Source of the DNA: Endothia cerciana
Lineage: Eukaryota; Ascomycota; Sordariomycetes; Diaporthales; Cryphonectriaceae
Direction: 5' to 3'
Length of the DNA stretch: 64,000 nucleotides
Assembly: GCA_026119935.1 (NCBI GenBank)
Contig: JALRMH010000005.1
Span: forward strand, 186,001 to 250,000
In this document: positions 43,826-54,089 of the stretch, piece by piece
How positions within the stretch are numbered: position 1 is the stretch's first letter
Layout of the letters: each line of letters starts with the position of its first letter
Position numbers and translations under genes: made by a program
The notes under the pieces: generated by a model
The model's database searches: none
Told to the model about the DNA's origin: nothing
What the model saw: only the letters and a program-made list of their open reading frames with translations

Positions 43826-43909
43826 GGTTCCGTGGCCTAATGGTAAGGCGTCAGATTTCGGTTGAAATCATGTCTCTGAAGATTGCGAGTTCGAATCTCG
43901 TCGGGATCG
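43826..43909 (+). tRNA. tRNA-Arg (anticodon UCG) with a 12-nt intron
   Basis: A full cloverleaf can be drawn. The acceptor stem GGTTCCG/CGGGATC has two G-T pairs. The D arm is GCC...GGC with loop TAATGGTAA. The anticodon stem is TCAGA/TCTGA, the variable loop AGATT, and the T arm GCGAG/CTCGT with loop TTCGAAT. The anticodon loop is TT-TCG-G-C once a 12-nt intron (43862-43873), located one base after the anticodon, is removed. That is the standard site for eukaryotic tRNA introns. The discriminator base is G and CCA is not encoded. It decodes CGA (and CGG by wobble) arginine codons. Internal A and B boxes are present (TGGCCTAATGG and AGTTCGAATC). Confidence 0.93.
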
Positions 43910-43912
43910 TGC

Positions 43913-43917
43913 TTTTT
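43913..43917 (+). terminator. RNA polymerase III terminator (T5)
   Basis: A run of five T begins three bases after the last tRNA nucleotide, the expected simple Pol III terminator. Confidence 0.85.
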
Positions 43918-45195
43918 GAGTTTCATGGCTGACAACTACCAATTATCTGGTTACACATGGTAACTACCAGTGTGAAAGTTTTCTTTCCTTTTCGGTCTGT
44001 GCTGTCATTATACGGAGCGGGACGAGAAGGTAGAAGCCCCCGTAGATATTGGTTCAAGCGCAAATGAGATAGCTTGCTTGACATAGGGCCCGAACACTCG
44101 CGCACGAGAAGGAACTTCTCGCGGGCAACTAGGGATAGGCATGGTAGAAGACATAATGGAGAGGACTCGAAAGTAGGCTTCACGGGTTCTGAGGGTATCG
44201 CTACAAAGTATCTGCGTTTGGAGTCCTATGCTGCGTCTTATGGTAGTAGGGTACGTGGTTATTAAAATATAACCCGATCAGGCTTCGGCATACATATAGA
44301 TCGCCGACGGGGATCGAATTGTCTGTTGAGCTATTTTCACTATTTTTCTTTATCGCGTAGTTAGGTTGGAGAAGCCTGGAGTTCTCACGATCAAGGGCTT
44401 CTACACTATGAAGCGATTATAAAAAAGAATGAAAAATAAAATAAAATAAAAAAGAGCAGTTCGTGCTATCCGCAGCGTTGAGGCTTGATCTCCGAAACCT
44501 TTGCTGCTACCTGGGTAGGCACTTCCATTTAGATGCTCTGACCATCACGTCACGCGTCGAGTGCGAGGAAGGCCGGGGAGAAACTTCGCGCATGTGGAGC
44601 GAGACGGTGCGCCGTGTCTCTCCTTCTGTGACAACTCGGAGCTTTGGGACATTAGGGACGTGACCCTGCGAGTCCAGCTGGAGCACATCGCCGGAGTCGG
44701 TTTCCATGTCGAATCAGAAGGATAAGCGCATTACAAAAAGACATGACGTCGTCAGGGGGTTGAGGAGCCTGGAATCATTCGGAATAAACACAGAGGCAGG
44801 TCGTGGCCATGCGATCATGCCGCCCTGCGCAGCATTTGCGTGGTGGTGTGCCCAGCTGGGTGGCAACCAGTCAGACGGGCCGAGGCGGCTGACCAGCGAC
44901 GGTCACGATGTGCCACCCACCTCATCGGGCCGGCCCTGCACCAGCAAGATGAGCATGCGTCCCCCGCCACATGTGAACACCACGAGGCATAGTCAGCAAT
45001 GGACGTGAAAGATCTGAGGTTCGGGCTGCGATGCGTTATATGCAGGCTCTCCGCAGGATGAAATGGCCAAGGCGGCTCGAGTACAAACCTAGACACGAAC
45101 ATCTCAGTCGAACACTGGACACCTGCCAGCGTCGTATCGCCCCAACCATTACAAGAACTCACTCATTTCTCTCAAGAGAATCACCCCAGGACAGA
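43918..45195. other. Intergenic region between tRNA-Arg and SLATT gene
   Basis: No gene is recognised. AT-rich tracts occur at 44260-44280 and 44420-44460 (AAATAAAATAAAATAAAAAA). The frame of the next gene stays open upstream to 45031, but that part is probably 5' leader. Confidence 0.5.
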
Positions 45196-46014
45196 ATGCC
45201 GATGTGGGACAAGATATTACATTTGCCTTCTGATGACACGACGCCACTCCTAGAAGACGCCGGGCCAAGCAAGTCAAATACCAGGCGACCGAGCAGTGCA
45301 GACACAGGTCCGCCGGGATCAAAACAGGGTCATGAAGGCGATACGGCAGCGCCTGACATGGCCAGCTCCGGCATGAGCTACGATGCGGTCTGGTCAGACC
45401 CGCTGGGCCGCCCGGCGCGCGGCGACAACGACGAGCACCTGCTCATGTTCCGCCGGGCGGTGGGGATCAACAGCGACTCCTCTCCCGGCGAGGACCACGC
45501 CGCGCTCGAGCAGGGTCAGAAGAGCGCCGTCGGCATCTACCGCGTCGTCGTCCTCCAGGAGCGGCAGAAGAAGCTCATGCACCACACCGTGAGCGGCCTG
45601 GTCTGGGGCTGCCACGGGGTGCAGATCGTGGTGGGCGCCACGCTCGCGTGCCTGGGACTGAGGGCGGACGACTCCCCGGTCAGCATCACCGTCCTGGGAG
45701 CGGTGAATACCGCTGTCGCCGGCTTCCTGACCCTGGTCAAGGGCAAGAAACTGCCCGAGAAGCTGGGCAAGAGTGAGGCCGACTTTCGACAGCTGAAGGC
45801 CTGGATCGAGGAGACGGAATCCCTGCTGGCTCTGGGCGTCATCGGACGCGACAGGAAGGAGGTCGGCCTTTTAATCGAGACGGCCTTCAGGCGGTATAAT
45901 GCTTGTTTCGGGCGGTCGTTTGAGATTGAGGCCGATTTGGATGGGGACTCCGATGACTTGATCATGGCGGCTGATGAGGAGAGTGGCGCAGAAGATAGCG
46001 ACCTGTTGAGATAG
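45196..46014 (+). CDS. SLATT_fungal two-transmembrane protein
   Basis: Single exon, 272 aa from the ATG at 45196 (MPMWDKILHLPSD). The frame extends to 45031, but the extra 55 residues are Arg-rich and not family-like. After about 105 disordered residues comes the SLATT pattern: 'GIYRVVVLQERQKKLMHH', helix 1 (VSGLVWGCHGVQIVVGATLA, about 132-151), a short polar loop, helix 2 (ITVLGAVNTAVAGFLTLV, about 164-181), then 'KGKKLPEKLGKSEADFRQL' and a long charged helix. This matches the fungal SLATT domain. Bacterial SLATT proteins are predicted membrane-pore effectors of nucleotide-triggered defence systems, and fungal members have no demonstrated role. The C-terminus is acidic. The broken HET gene is 2.4 kb downstream. 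Confidence 0.8.
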   Translation: MPMWDKILHLPSDDTTPLLEDAGPSKSNTRRPSSADTGPPGSKQGHEGDTAAPDMASSGMSYDAVWSDPLGRPARGDNDEHLLMFRRAVGINSDSSPGEDHAALEQGQKSAVGIYRVVVLQERQKKLMHHTVSGLVWGCHGVQIVVGATLACLGLRADDSPVSITVLGAVNTAVAGFLTLVKGKKLPEKLGKSEADFRQLKAWIEETESLLALGVIGRDRKEVGLLIETAFRRYNACFGRSFEIEADLDGDSDDLIMAADEESGAEDSDLLR

Positions 46015-46476
46015 ACGTTCACTTGATTGATAGCTTGAATGACAGACCTAGGCCTGGGGCCCGGGCTCTCTGACCACAAGAAGAGGACGACAATGTAGCA
46101 CACACACAAGCAACGTGCCGATTATGTTCGGAGTACTTTGATATCAAAGCTCACCGACGTAGGCTTCCTTTCCTCTCATTGACTGTGAGAGTCCGTGTTC
46201 TAAGTAAGTAAATATGTATTCTCGTTTGATTGTAGGGTGTTTCTACCAATAGGCCCAGTAAATAAATTTCCTTTCATCGGAACTAACAAGGCTTACATGG
46301 TTGGCTGTCAATTTGTAGACGTTAGTTTTGATGAGAGGGAGAGGGGTCAAGGGAGCCTTCCCCTCGGCTTACTATTATGATTACTGTAAATTATAGTCCT
46401 GTCAGACACACACCGCACTCGGTTCTGGCGTCCTCAAGAGGACCACCTCTGAGCATCCGGGTCTCTCGGTTCATTC
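46015..46476. other. Spacer between SLATT and crotonase genes
   Basis: Includes the 3' region of the SLATT gene and the promoter of the crotonase gene. No other feature is seen. Confidence 0.6.
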
Positions 46477-47409
46477 ATGGAGTCCGAAAAGAAGCTCAAA
46501 AGCACCCGATCAAAGACCGAAAAATCCCCATCAGTGATAATGACTCCTGTCCTCTACGAGCCCTCCAGCGAGGGCATCACGCTCATCACCATCAACAGGC
46601 CGCAGGTCCGCAACGCCGTCGACGCGGCGACCGCAGAGCTCCTCGCCGAGGCGTTCCAGCGCTTCGAGGGGGACGACGCGCAGAGGGTATGCGTCCTCAC
46701 CGGCGCGGCGGGCGGGCGGGCGTTCTGCGCGGGGTACGACCTCCACGAGATAGCGCGGCCGCCGTCGACCTCCGTATCCGACCGCCCCAGGCCCGGCCCC
46801 CTGGCCTCGCGCGTGCGCCCCGTCACGACCACGGACCCCGGCTCGCCGCTGGCGGAGGTCATGGGCCCCATGGGCCCGTCCCGCATGCTGCTGTCCAAGC
46901 CCCTCATCGCGGCCGTCCACGGCCCGGCCGTCGCCGGCGGCCTCGAGCTGTCGCTCCTGGCGGACATGCGCGTCTGCGACACCACGGCCGTCTTCGGCGT
47001 GTTCTGCCGGCGCTTCGGCGTCCCGCTCATCGACGGCGGGACGGTCCGCCTGCCCAAGGTCGTCGGCCTGGGCCGCGCGCTGGACATGATCCTCACCGGC
47101 AGGCCGGTGGACGCGCAGGAGGCGCTGGTGATGGGGCTGGCCAACCGGGTGGTGGAGGAGGGCCGTGCGGTCGAGGAGGCGATGAGGGTCGCGAGGGGCC
47201 TGCTGGCGTTTCCTCAGGCGTGCATGCGGGGGGATAGGAGGTCTGCGTACTTTGGGTCCTACGAAGCGGGGACCTTGCAGGAGGCGCTGTGGCACGAGTT
47301 TGAGAAGGGTATTGGCATCGTCGAGAAGGAGGGCGTGTCGGGTGCGAGGAAGTTCGACGAGGGCGAGGGGAGGGGGGGTTCTTTCAAGCCGGTCAAAGGC
47401 AGACTGTGA
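46477..47409 (+). CDS. Enoyl-CoA hydratase/isomerase family protein (crotonase fold)
   Basis: Single exon, 310 aa from 46477. The ATG at 46540 (MTPVLYEPSSEG) is the likelier start, because the first 21 residues are Lys/Ser-rich and non-conserved; it would give 289 aa. Family blocks are 'ITINRPQVRNAVDAAT' (entry strand), 'GGRAFCAGYDLHEI' (first oxyanion-hole segment) and 'VHGPAVAGGLELSLLADMRV' (second oxyanion-hole segment, with the Glu equivalent to Glu144 of rat enoyl-CoA hydratase). In the next block, 'FGVFCRRFGVPLIDGGTVRLP', the usual catalytic Glu of 'PE' appears replaced by Cys. A classical hydratase reaction is therefore doubtful; isomerase, hydrolase or other crotonase chemistry is possible. 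There is no peroxisomal targeting signal at the C-terminus (VKGRL). Confidence 0.92.
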   Translation: MESEKKLKSTRSKTEKSPSVIMTPVLYEPSSEGITLITINRPQVRNAVDAATAELLAEAFQRFEGDDAQRVCVLTGAAGGRAFCAGYDLHEIARPPSTSVSDRPRPGPLASRVRPVTTTDPGSPLAEVMGPMGPSRMLLSKPLIAAVHGPAVAGGLELSLLADMRVCDTTAVFGVFCRRFGVPLIDGGTVRLPKVVGLGRALDMILTGRPVDAQEALVMGLANRVVEEGRAVEEAMRVARGLLAFPQACMRGDRRSAYFGSYEAGTLQEALWHEFEKGIGIVEKEGVSGARKFDEGEGRGGSFKPVKGRL

Positions 47410-48398
47410 GATCTGAACCCGGGCTCTGGCCGACGCCCACGATCACCTCCGGGATGGCACCTCCCCAGAGCAAGTCGGGGAGTGGACAAATAATGGACTG
47501 GCCAAGTGGCAGCTCAGGAGGTACGAATATGGCTATCACGAGTCCGAGCGGCGCCGTAAGGCCACAACATACATACTTGTGCTTCGACGGCTGGTCACAC
47601 AGGAAAGCAGCCTCATCATGAGAGACGAACGATCTTTTTTTTCTTCTTTCTTTTCTGAAACCCTTCCTGCCTTTCCTTTATTATATTTGGGGGGGGGGGG
47701 GAGGCTTCAATCACGTTTGCGGAGACATACTGCGCTTGAGAGGGTCAAGAACCGAGTCCGTCCGGAAGACCGCCTCCTGACAAGCCTATCTGGTACTTGT
47801 GGACCATCCAACAACCCACAGGCTCCATGGGAATCTTGACGTCCCTGAAACGTTCTCGGGATACTGGGGGCCATTGGTGGTGCTGTTCTCATGGAGAGCC
47901 GAGGTCAGGGGACGCTTATTGATCACATGGGCCGAGTCTGTGGCCAGGTATACGACGCGCTCAGTTTTTTTATTTTTATTTTATTTTACACAGTATCATG
48001 CGAGCAGCCTCGGGGGATGCTGGTCCATCAACGAGTCGTTGCGGCGACTGCTGTGGCCTCAAGCACCCCAGAAGTGCCACTCAGGTACCGCTCATAGCCC
48101 ATGTACAGGACGCTGGCACCGAGATGTGAAGGCAGCCAGATTGATACTATACTCTTCAGGTTAGTTAGTACCTACTATGTGTCGGGTACAGCACCGAAGC
48201 GAATGATGCATCAGACCTTCTGTTAACATCGAGGCAGTGAGATCTAGTATGGAATAATACCGTATTGCGTCCCAGATCGTCCCGACTCCACCCCGAGTTG
48301 GAGGTCTTCTCTCCCGAAGTCTGAAGGCTGTAGGCACGTGGGAATCTATCTACTCTAGATAATCGGAGGTCCCCGTCGACTGTCAACAATAAGCAATA
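47410..48398. other. Intergenic region, no gene recognised
   Basis: About 1 kb with a T-rich stretch (47635-47655), a G13 run (47689-47701) and a further T-rich tract at 47966-47988. Small ORFs have no domain. Confidence 0.55.
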
Positions 48399-50696
48399 AT
48401 GGCCAGCCGCTGCCGCTACTGCGCGGAATTGTCCATCAGCTCACTGGTAAGGCTGGCAAAGGATGAGTTCCAAGGACACCACCAGTTCCCACGGGAAGCA
48501 TTCTATCGACACCATGACTCCTTCGACGACCTCGAGGCCTCATCAGGAGGCTGCTGTGACCTCTGCAACCTGATCCTCAACCGCTTCAAGGGCAGTCCCG
48601 TGGAGGGCGCGGAGGGTCGACCCATGGTCTGGCCGGAGGAGTGGGCTGGCGAGAGCTGCGATCCGGAAACCCCGATGTATGCTGTAGCGAGGGCACTTGG
48701 ATACTCAGCTGTCCACATAGCAATCAGTGCTGATCATGTGTATGCAAACGCTATGATCGAAGACGTCTCTCAGCTTGACACTCTTTTGGTCCAGGTCGGA
48801 CCTAGGGACGAGGGCCCTGAGGCGGTCATGGACTGGGAGCTTCCACCGCTGCCTCTGACCTTGACTGTACCCCCAGGTTGAACCCCCCCCCCCCAACCTG
48901 TTTAGAAGTTGACGTGGCCCCGAATGCCGAGCCCTCGAGACTGGCTTCTCATTGCCTCAGAGGAGGTTTTCTGCGTTGGTGAGTATCGAATCGGACACTT
49001 CGAGACCGCCTCCGATCTCTCAGCCATGGAAAACTTTGAAATTGCTCGTGGCTGGCTACAGGCCTCTGGGAGTGGTCATGAAAACTGCCCTTCTGATGAC
49101 GCTCCTATTATACCGACTCGCGTTGTTGATGTTGGTCTTGATCCCGACTTCCACGATCTTCGCATAATGCATCCGGAGGGAGCAAGGGCTCATTACGTGG
49201 CACTCAGTCACCGTTGGGGCGGAAGGATAAGCCCTCTCTTACCTACAACTGCCACGATCGACCAGTTAACGTCCTTACTTCCGTATTCCGAGCTGCCGGC
49301 CAATTTCCAGGACGCAATAGCTTTTACTAGGGAGCTGCATATCCAACACCTCTGTCTCGACTCCCTTTGTATCATACAGGATTCAAGACGGGACTGGGAA
49401 CAAGAGTCTGTGAAAATGGCAAACGTATACCGCGACTTCATCGTCACCATCTCGGCCTTGATGTCCCCCGGAAGCACCTGTGGGACTCTCACACGTAATC
49501 CGAGGCCTATCCGGTCACCCGAGGCGGTCACTCTGGATGTTGCCTCCGGTGACTCCAGAGCCCACCGGGTGAGGGTCTCTCGGACCGCTCCGCAGAGCGG
49601 AGTGCCTCAACGAGATGACAAACAGATGTCCACTGCGCAGCCGAGGATGGTGCCTCCAAGAGGCAGTCCTCTCACCGCGACACCTGTACTACGGAAAGGA
49701 GCAGGTATACTGGCGTTGCCCGCACGGTTACCAAGACGCCGAGGGTTGCGGTCCCGGCCGCCGGTTTCCACCAGATGCATACGAGGGCATAGCATCTGTC
49801 ATGTTCGGAGGGATCCTTCGCCGCGGCGCAACTAGAACCCAGCACGACACCGGCTCTGTCCTTTCGGAATACTACTTGCTGGTGCAGGATTGCTCCCACA
49901 CAAAGCTGACGTTCGGATCGGACAAGCTACCGGCATTCTCAGGCATCGCCCAGCGCCTCCACCCCGTGCTTGGTGGCGAGCATCTCGCCGGCCTCTGGAG
50001 CGGCGACGCCTGCCGAGGCCTGTACTAGCGCGCCGAGGCCACAACGGCCAGGCATGCGCGGCTGTCCCGTGCGCCCTCCTGGAGCTGGGCGGTAACCGAT
50101 GAATGGGTCTGGTTCGACGCCGCGCCGGAGCCGTCCGGGCGGGCGGGCGGTGCAGCCGGTGCCTCCCTGGGCCTGCAGCTGCTCGACCACGAAATCGAGC
50201 TGCGCGACAAAGACAACCCCTACGGGCAGGCCGGGTTCGGGAAGCCTGACCGTCAAGGGGCTCACGAGGACCATGGCCCGCAGCGCGCAGGTTGTGGACG
50301 CCTGGCCGTGCAGTTACAGCATCGGAACGCGATATTTTGATAACGACGACGTGAGTGTGGAAATCTCGGCTCCAGGTGCGGAGAACGGCTCTGTGGTCGC
50401 TGTTCCGGCGGGAGGGTGAGGATGGGCTGATCGCTATCATCACCACTCGGGGCCAGAGCAATGACTGGGAGATAGACCAGGACGCCATCCGCCCGGAAGA
50501 GTACCTGCCGGTTCTGGTCCATGCCGAAGTCGACGGCGCGAGAGAGTGGGCCGGGCCGGCGTCCTGTCTGCTCTTACAACAGGAGGACGTGGTAGGGGGA
50601 AACACGTACAGGAGGGTCGGTGTCGTCCAGGCTGGACGCGCTCAAGGCGGCGTGGCTGAGAGGCTGGGCAGAGAGAGAACGCTTGTGCTTGTATAG
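48399..50696 (+). pseudogene. Broken heterokaryon-incompatibility (HET-domain) gene
   Basis: HET proteins mediate vegetative incompatibility or NLR-type cell death in filamentous fungi. The N-terminal part (48399-48878) has a Cys-containing motif (CRYCAELSISSL, CDLCNLIL) common in this class. After a poorly defined junction containing C12, the HET domain starts: 'HYVALSHRWGG' (about 49192-49224), then 'LCLDSLCIIQDSRRDWEQES' and 'MANVYRDFIVTISAL'. The coding signal then moves by one base near 49565-49600 to a frame with 'RSRGWCLQEAVLSPRHLYY'. A TAG (50026-50028) replaces the Trp expected before 'RAPSWSWA'. Two further one-base frame moves follow near 50235-50245 and 50395-50405 before the last stop at 50696. 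The first shift could be a weak intron (49549-49597). The others have no plausible splice sites, so loss of function or several local sequence errors is inferred. Confidence 0.8.
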
Positions 50697-51107
50697 CCCC
50701 ATGCAAACATGGGAACGTTTCAATCTTCCAGGGCGGTGGTCCATGGCTGCCCCTGTCGCGCGGCGCCGGTACTTCGTACAGTATAAGAACCATACTATAG
50801 GAAAGGCATTGCTGGTACAAGTCGGCGTGGGAAGCACACGCTAAGTAGACCCACAACCACATAAGGTTCCCAACCCCTGGCGACCCAGCAGCGCGGTTGG
50901 GAGTGGGCCGGCATCCCTAACTCACGTGAGGTTATCAGCAGTGGCTCCTGCTCTCGTGTGTGTGTGTGTGTGTGTGTCTGCTGGATAACGAGACGTTTCG
51001 TCACCAAGACAGTCTCCCCCGGCGTGCACCGCGCCTCTCCAGGGTGTCACTCGGTAGACCCGCGCCGGTCCAGTCAGCGTACGACTCTCCACAGGAGAAG
51101 GCTCAAG
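50697..51107. other. Spacer with a GT microsatellite upstream of the GMC gene
   Basis: 411 bp containing (GT)11 at 50956-50977. The segment probably includes the promoter and 5' leader of the GMC oxidoreductase gene. Confidence 0.6.
50956..50977. repeat. (GT)11 microsatellite
   Basis: Eleven GT units about 130 bp upstream of the GMC ATG. Confidence 0.85.
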
Positions 51108-53312
51108 ATGTTTTCCTTCCTGTCCTCCTACCCCGAGGTCGAGGCCTCAGCGGTTGACGGGAAGACGTACGACTATATCGTCGTCGGAGGTGAGGCTTCT
51201 AGACCCCCACCCCCCCTTTCAGAGATACCTGATTGGTGCATCACGGTACCAGAATCCCACTAAGAGTTCCCTTAAACATGCAGGCGGCACGGGAGGCTGC
51301 GTGGTGGCGTCACGCCTCTCAGAGGACCCCAATGTCTCAGTGTTAGTGGTCGAGAGGGGCCGCGTCGGCGACATCCTGCTCTCGCGTATCCCGCTCCCGA
51401 GCCAGAATATCATGGACGGCGAGAGCAGGCAGGTCGTGGCCGACCACTTCACCGAGCCCATCCCCGCCGCCAACGGCTACATGGCGAGGCTGTGGACCGC
51501 GCGCGGGCTCGGCGGCGCCTCACGCCTCAACGCCATGATCCTGACCCGCGGCCCGCCGTCTGACTACACCAACTGGGCGGATGCGGGCCTGGACGAGTGG
51601 TCCTGGGGGCGCGTGGAGCCGTACTTCAGGAGGATCGAGAACGCCGTCGCGCATCCGGACTCGGAGGCGAGAGGCCATGACGGTGGGTGGCCTCCCCGCA
51701 CAACAACGGTGGCGTTCTGTGGTCTGCTCGCCCGCGGTGAGGGGGGCCAGGGGCTTGAGATGCTGACAGGTCACCGCGACGCCCCAGGTCCGATCGAGTG
51801 CAGGCAGTTCGACGCCCCGTTCCAGTGGGGCCCATAGTAAGCTGCGCAGTCATGCACCAGAGTGCGGATCCGTCCCTTGCTGACCTGCCCGCGCGCTCGC
51901 GAAGTCTCCAGAAGGCCGCAAGGGCCGTGGGCCTGCCCATCGTGAACGATGCCAACGACCCTTCGGCGCCCGCCATGGGCCTCTACCGCGCCGACCTGGC
52001 CATAGACGGTGGCGCGCGCAGGAGGACCGCCTACCATGGCTACCTCAACAAGAAGATCGCCCTCGAGCGACGGGACCGCCTTACTGTCTGCACGGGGACG
52101 GTGGCATCCCGCCTGGACGTGGACGGCGACGCGGGGGTCGTCCGAGGCGTCCATCTGCGGCCTGTGCAGGCGGGCCCCGGCAACGCGACGAGGGACGTCT
52201 ACGTCAGGGCGAGGCGGGAGGTCATCGTCTGCTGCGGGGGGCTCATCACGCCTCAGGTGCTGATGCTGAGCGGCCTCGGGCCGAGGCGGCACCTGGAGGC
52301 ACATGGTATCCCCGTCATCCGGGACCTCCCCAAGGTCGGGGCGGCGCTGGCCGACCACTACGCCGTCCCGGTACAGCTCGACGTGCCCCTGAAGGAGTCC
52401 CTACACCTGCTGACGACCGCCCTCTACGGCCTCTGGCACATGCTCCTCTGGCTCTTCCTCGGCCTGGGGCTCATGCGCCACGGGTCGAACGTCAACACCA
52501 TCTTCGTGCGCAGCGGCGCCCTCGACGACGAGACCATGACGGTGCAGGCGCGCGACCCGGACAACAACGAGGACAACATGGACATCTCGCGGGCGCGCAA
52601 CGTCCCGGACATCGAGATCATGATCATGCCCTGCAACTGCTTCAAGCGGCCCATCTACGAGCCCTTCCTCACCTTCTACGCGTGCCTCGTGCAGCCCTTC
52701 TCGACGGGCCGCGTCGAGCTGGCGGACGCGGACCCGCTGTCGCCCCCGAGGGTCACCCACCCCATGCTGCGGGACGAGCGGGACCTCCCCCTCGTGCGCA
52801 AGGCCGTCCGCTTCGCGATGCGCCTGGCCGACGCGTTCCAGAGGTCGGGCTACCCGTACCCCGCCCCGCTGGCCTTTGCGCCGGGGAACAGGCCCGACAG
52901 GCTCGCCGAGTTCGAGCTGACCAGGAACGACCCGGAGTGGACGCAGCCGCCGCAGACGCACAGGGTCCCGACAGCCGGGGGCCTCTCCGGCGGGGCCCCG
53001 GCGGCCGCGGCGTCCCGGACCGACGGCAGGACCTGGGCGACGGCCACGGACGGCGAGATCGACGACTACGTCCGCGCCGTCGCGACGACGAGCCTCCACA
53101 CGTCCTGCACGTGCGCCATCTCCGCGGACGAGGGGTCCGGCGTCGTCGGCCAGCGCCTGCGCGTGCACGGCCTGCGGAACCTGCGCGTCGCGGACACGAG
53201 CGTCTTCCCGCGGATGCCGAGCTCGCACACGATGATGCCCACCATGATGGTCGGGGAGAGGTGTGCGGACTTCATCAAGGAGGACTGGGCCGCCAAGAGC
53301 AAGACGGCGTAG
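51108..53312 (+). CDS. GMC-family FAD oxidoreductase (glucose-methanol-choline)
   Basis: Flavoenzymes of this family oxidise alcohols, choline, aryl alcohols or sugars. Exons are 51108-51189, 51284-51682, 51788-51836 and 51905-53312, joining in frame to 645 aa. The ADP-binding motif VVGGGTGGCVVASRL (about 25-39) is completed by the first splice. The third intron (68 nt, CTGAC branch, AAG acceptor) converts an apparent stop after 'FQWGP' into 'FQWGPYLQKAARAVGLP'. The GMC signature around 'WTARGLGGASRLNAMILTRG' and the second block 'GGLITPQVLMLSGLGP' are clear. The C-terminal active site keeps His in 'TSLHTSCTC' and a second His in 'PSSHTMMPT', like the His/His pair of glucose oxidase. There is no signal peptide, so the enzyme is probably intracellular. 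The substrate is unknown. Confidence 0.92.
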
Positions 53313-54089
53313 CGCACGGGAGAGGACGAGACATGTCAGTCGAGGCCGAGGGTCACACTCGCGTGCGGGGCAACACGCCGCAGACTCGCCATCTGGCATC
53401 GTGCGCCCTGCTGATATGGGGCTTACATAGTCGAGGACGGGCGCCCGGGGGGGGGGGGGGGGGGGGTGTTTTTAGAAACCAGGGAGGTTGGGGGGGACGG
53501 GGNNNNNNNNNNCTCGTCCGTGCGTCGGGCGGGGGGGGGGCGGGGGCGGGGCCCCCCCCCCTACCCCCACCACCCGGTGGCGTTGGCCCCCCCCCCCCCC
53601 CGCGCCCCCCGCCCCCCCCCCCCCCCCGGGCGTTGCCAACTTGGAAAGCTAGCACCCGTATTTAAAGAAGAATAGAAGACAAGCTAAAGGACCAGAGGTG
53701 AGCCCAGGCAACCCACGCACCAAGAACATCGTATTGTCGTCCCTATACCTTGGGGGAATGGAGGCATTGTGTCCCGCGTGCCCAGAACCTGAGGGCCGTG
53801 GGGGCCAGGGTCGGAAGTGGTGACCCTCCCGCGTCGACCTCGCACAAGGCACCTAAAGTGTGTTTCACCGTCCACACGAGCACCCGCCTTTTCTGTGGAC
53901 AAAGACCTCTTCTCTCAGGGACTCCGCAGTGGTGTTGCTCTTGCGGTGAGATGGGGCGGGGAGATGATGGTATAATTTTTATGATGAGCTTCCATACCCA
54001 TGTAGCCTTCGTAGTGCCCTTTCAGCCCTCCTCGTCCACTTATGTACATAAGTCTAATCATACCAAGACCCCGGTTCGCCAGTTCCTGC
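53313..54089. other. G/C-homopolymer patch with assembly gap, no gene
   Basis: The stretch 53447-53632 is almost entirely G runs, then C runs (G20 at 53447-53466; several G or C runs of 10-17 after the N block). It is unreliable sequence. From about 53650 to 54089 the sequence is ordinary and holds the 3' region of SEC63. Confidence 0.8.
53503..53512. other. 10-base assembly gap (N)
   Basis: Ten N characters lie between a G-rich and a G/C-rich tract. The true gap size is unknown; a fixed small N number usually marks a scaffold join or a low-quality call. Confidence 0.97.

Noticed and set aside
44280..44330. Segment resembling a tRNA 3' half (GACGGGGATCGAAT)
   Set aside because: No matching D or anticodon arm could be drawn upstream.
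46377..47295. Long overlapping ORFs in other frames of the crotonase gene
   Set aside because: Arg/Gly/Ala/Pro-rich shadows without domain features; the crotonase frame carries all family motifs.
51798..51904. Treating the apparent stop after 'FQWGP' in the GMC gene as a nonsense mutation
   Set aside because: A 68-nt GT-AG intron with a CTGAC branch removes the stop and restores a family-like segment in frame.
52401..53399. 332-codon minus-strand ORF opposite the GMC gene
   Set aside because: Arg/Val/Gly-rich shadow. GMC motifs on the plus strand and the spliced frame are convincing.
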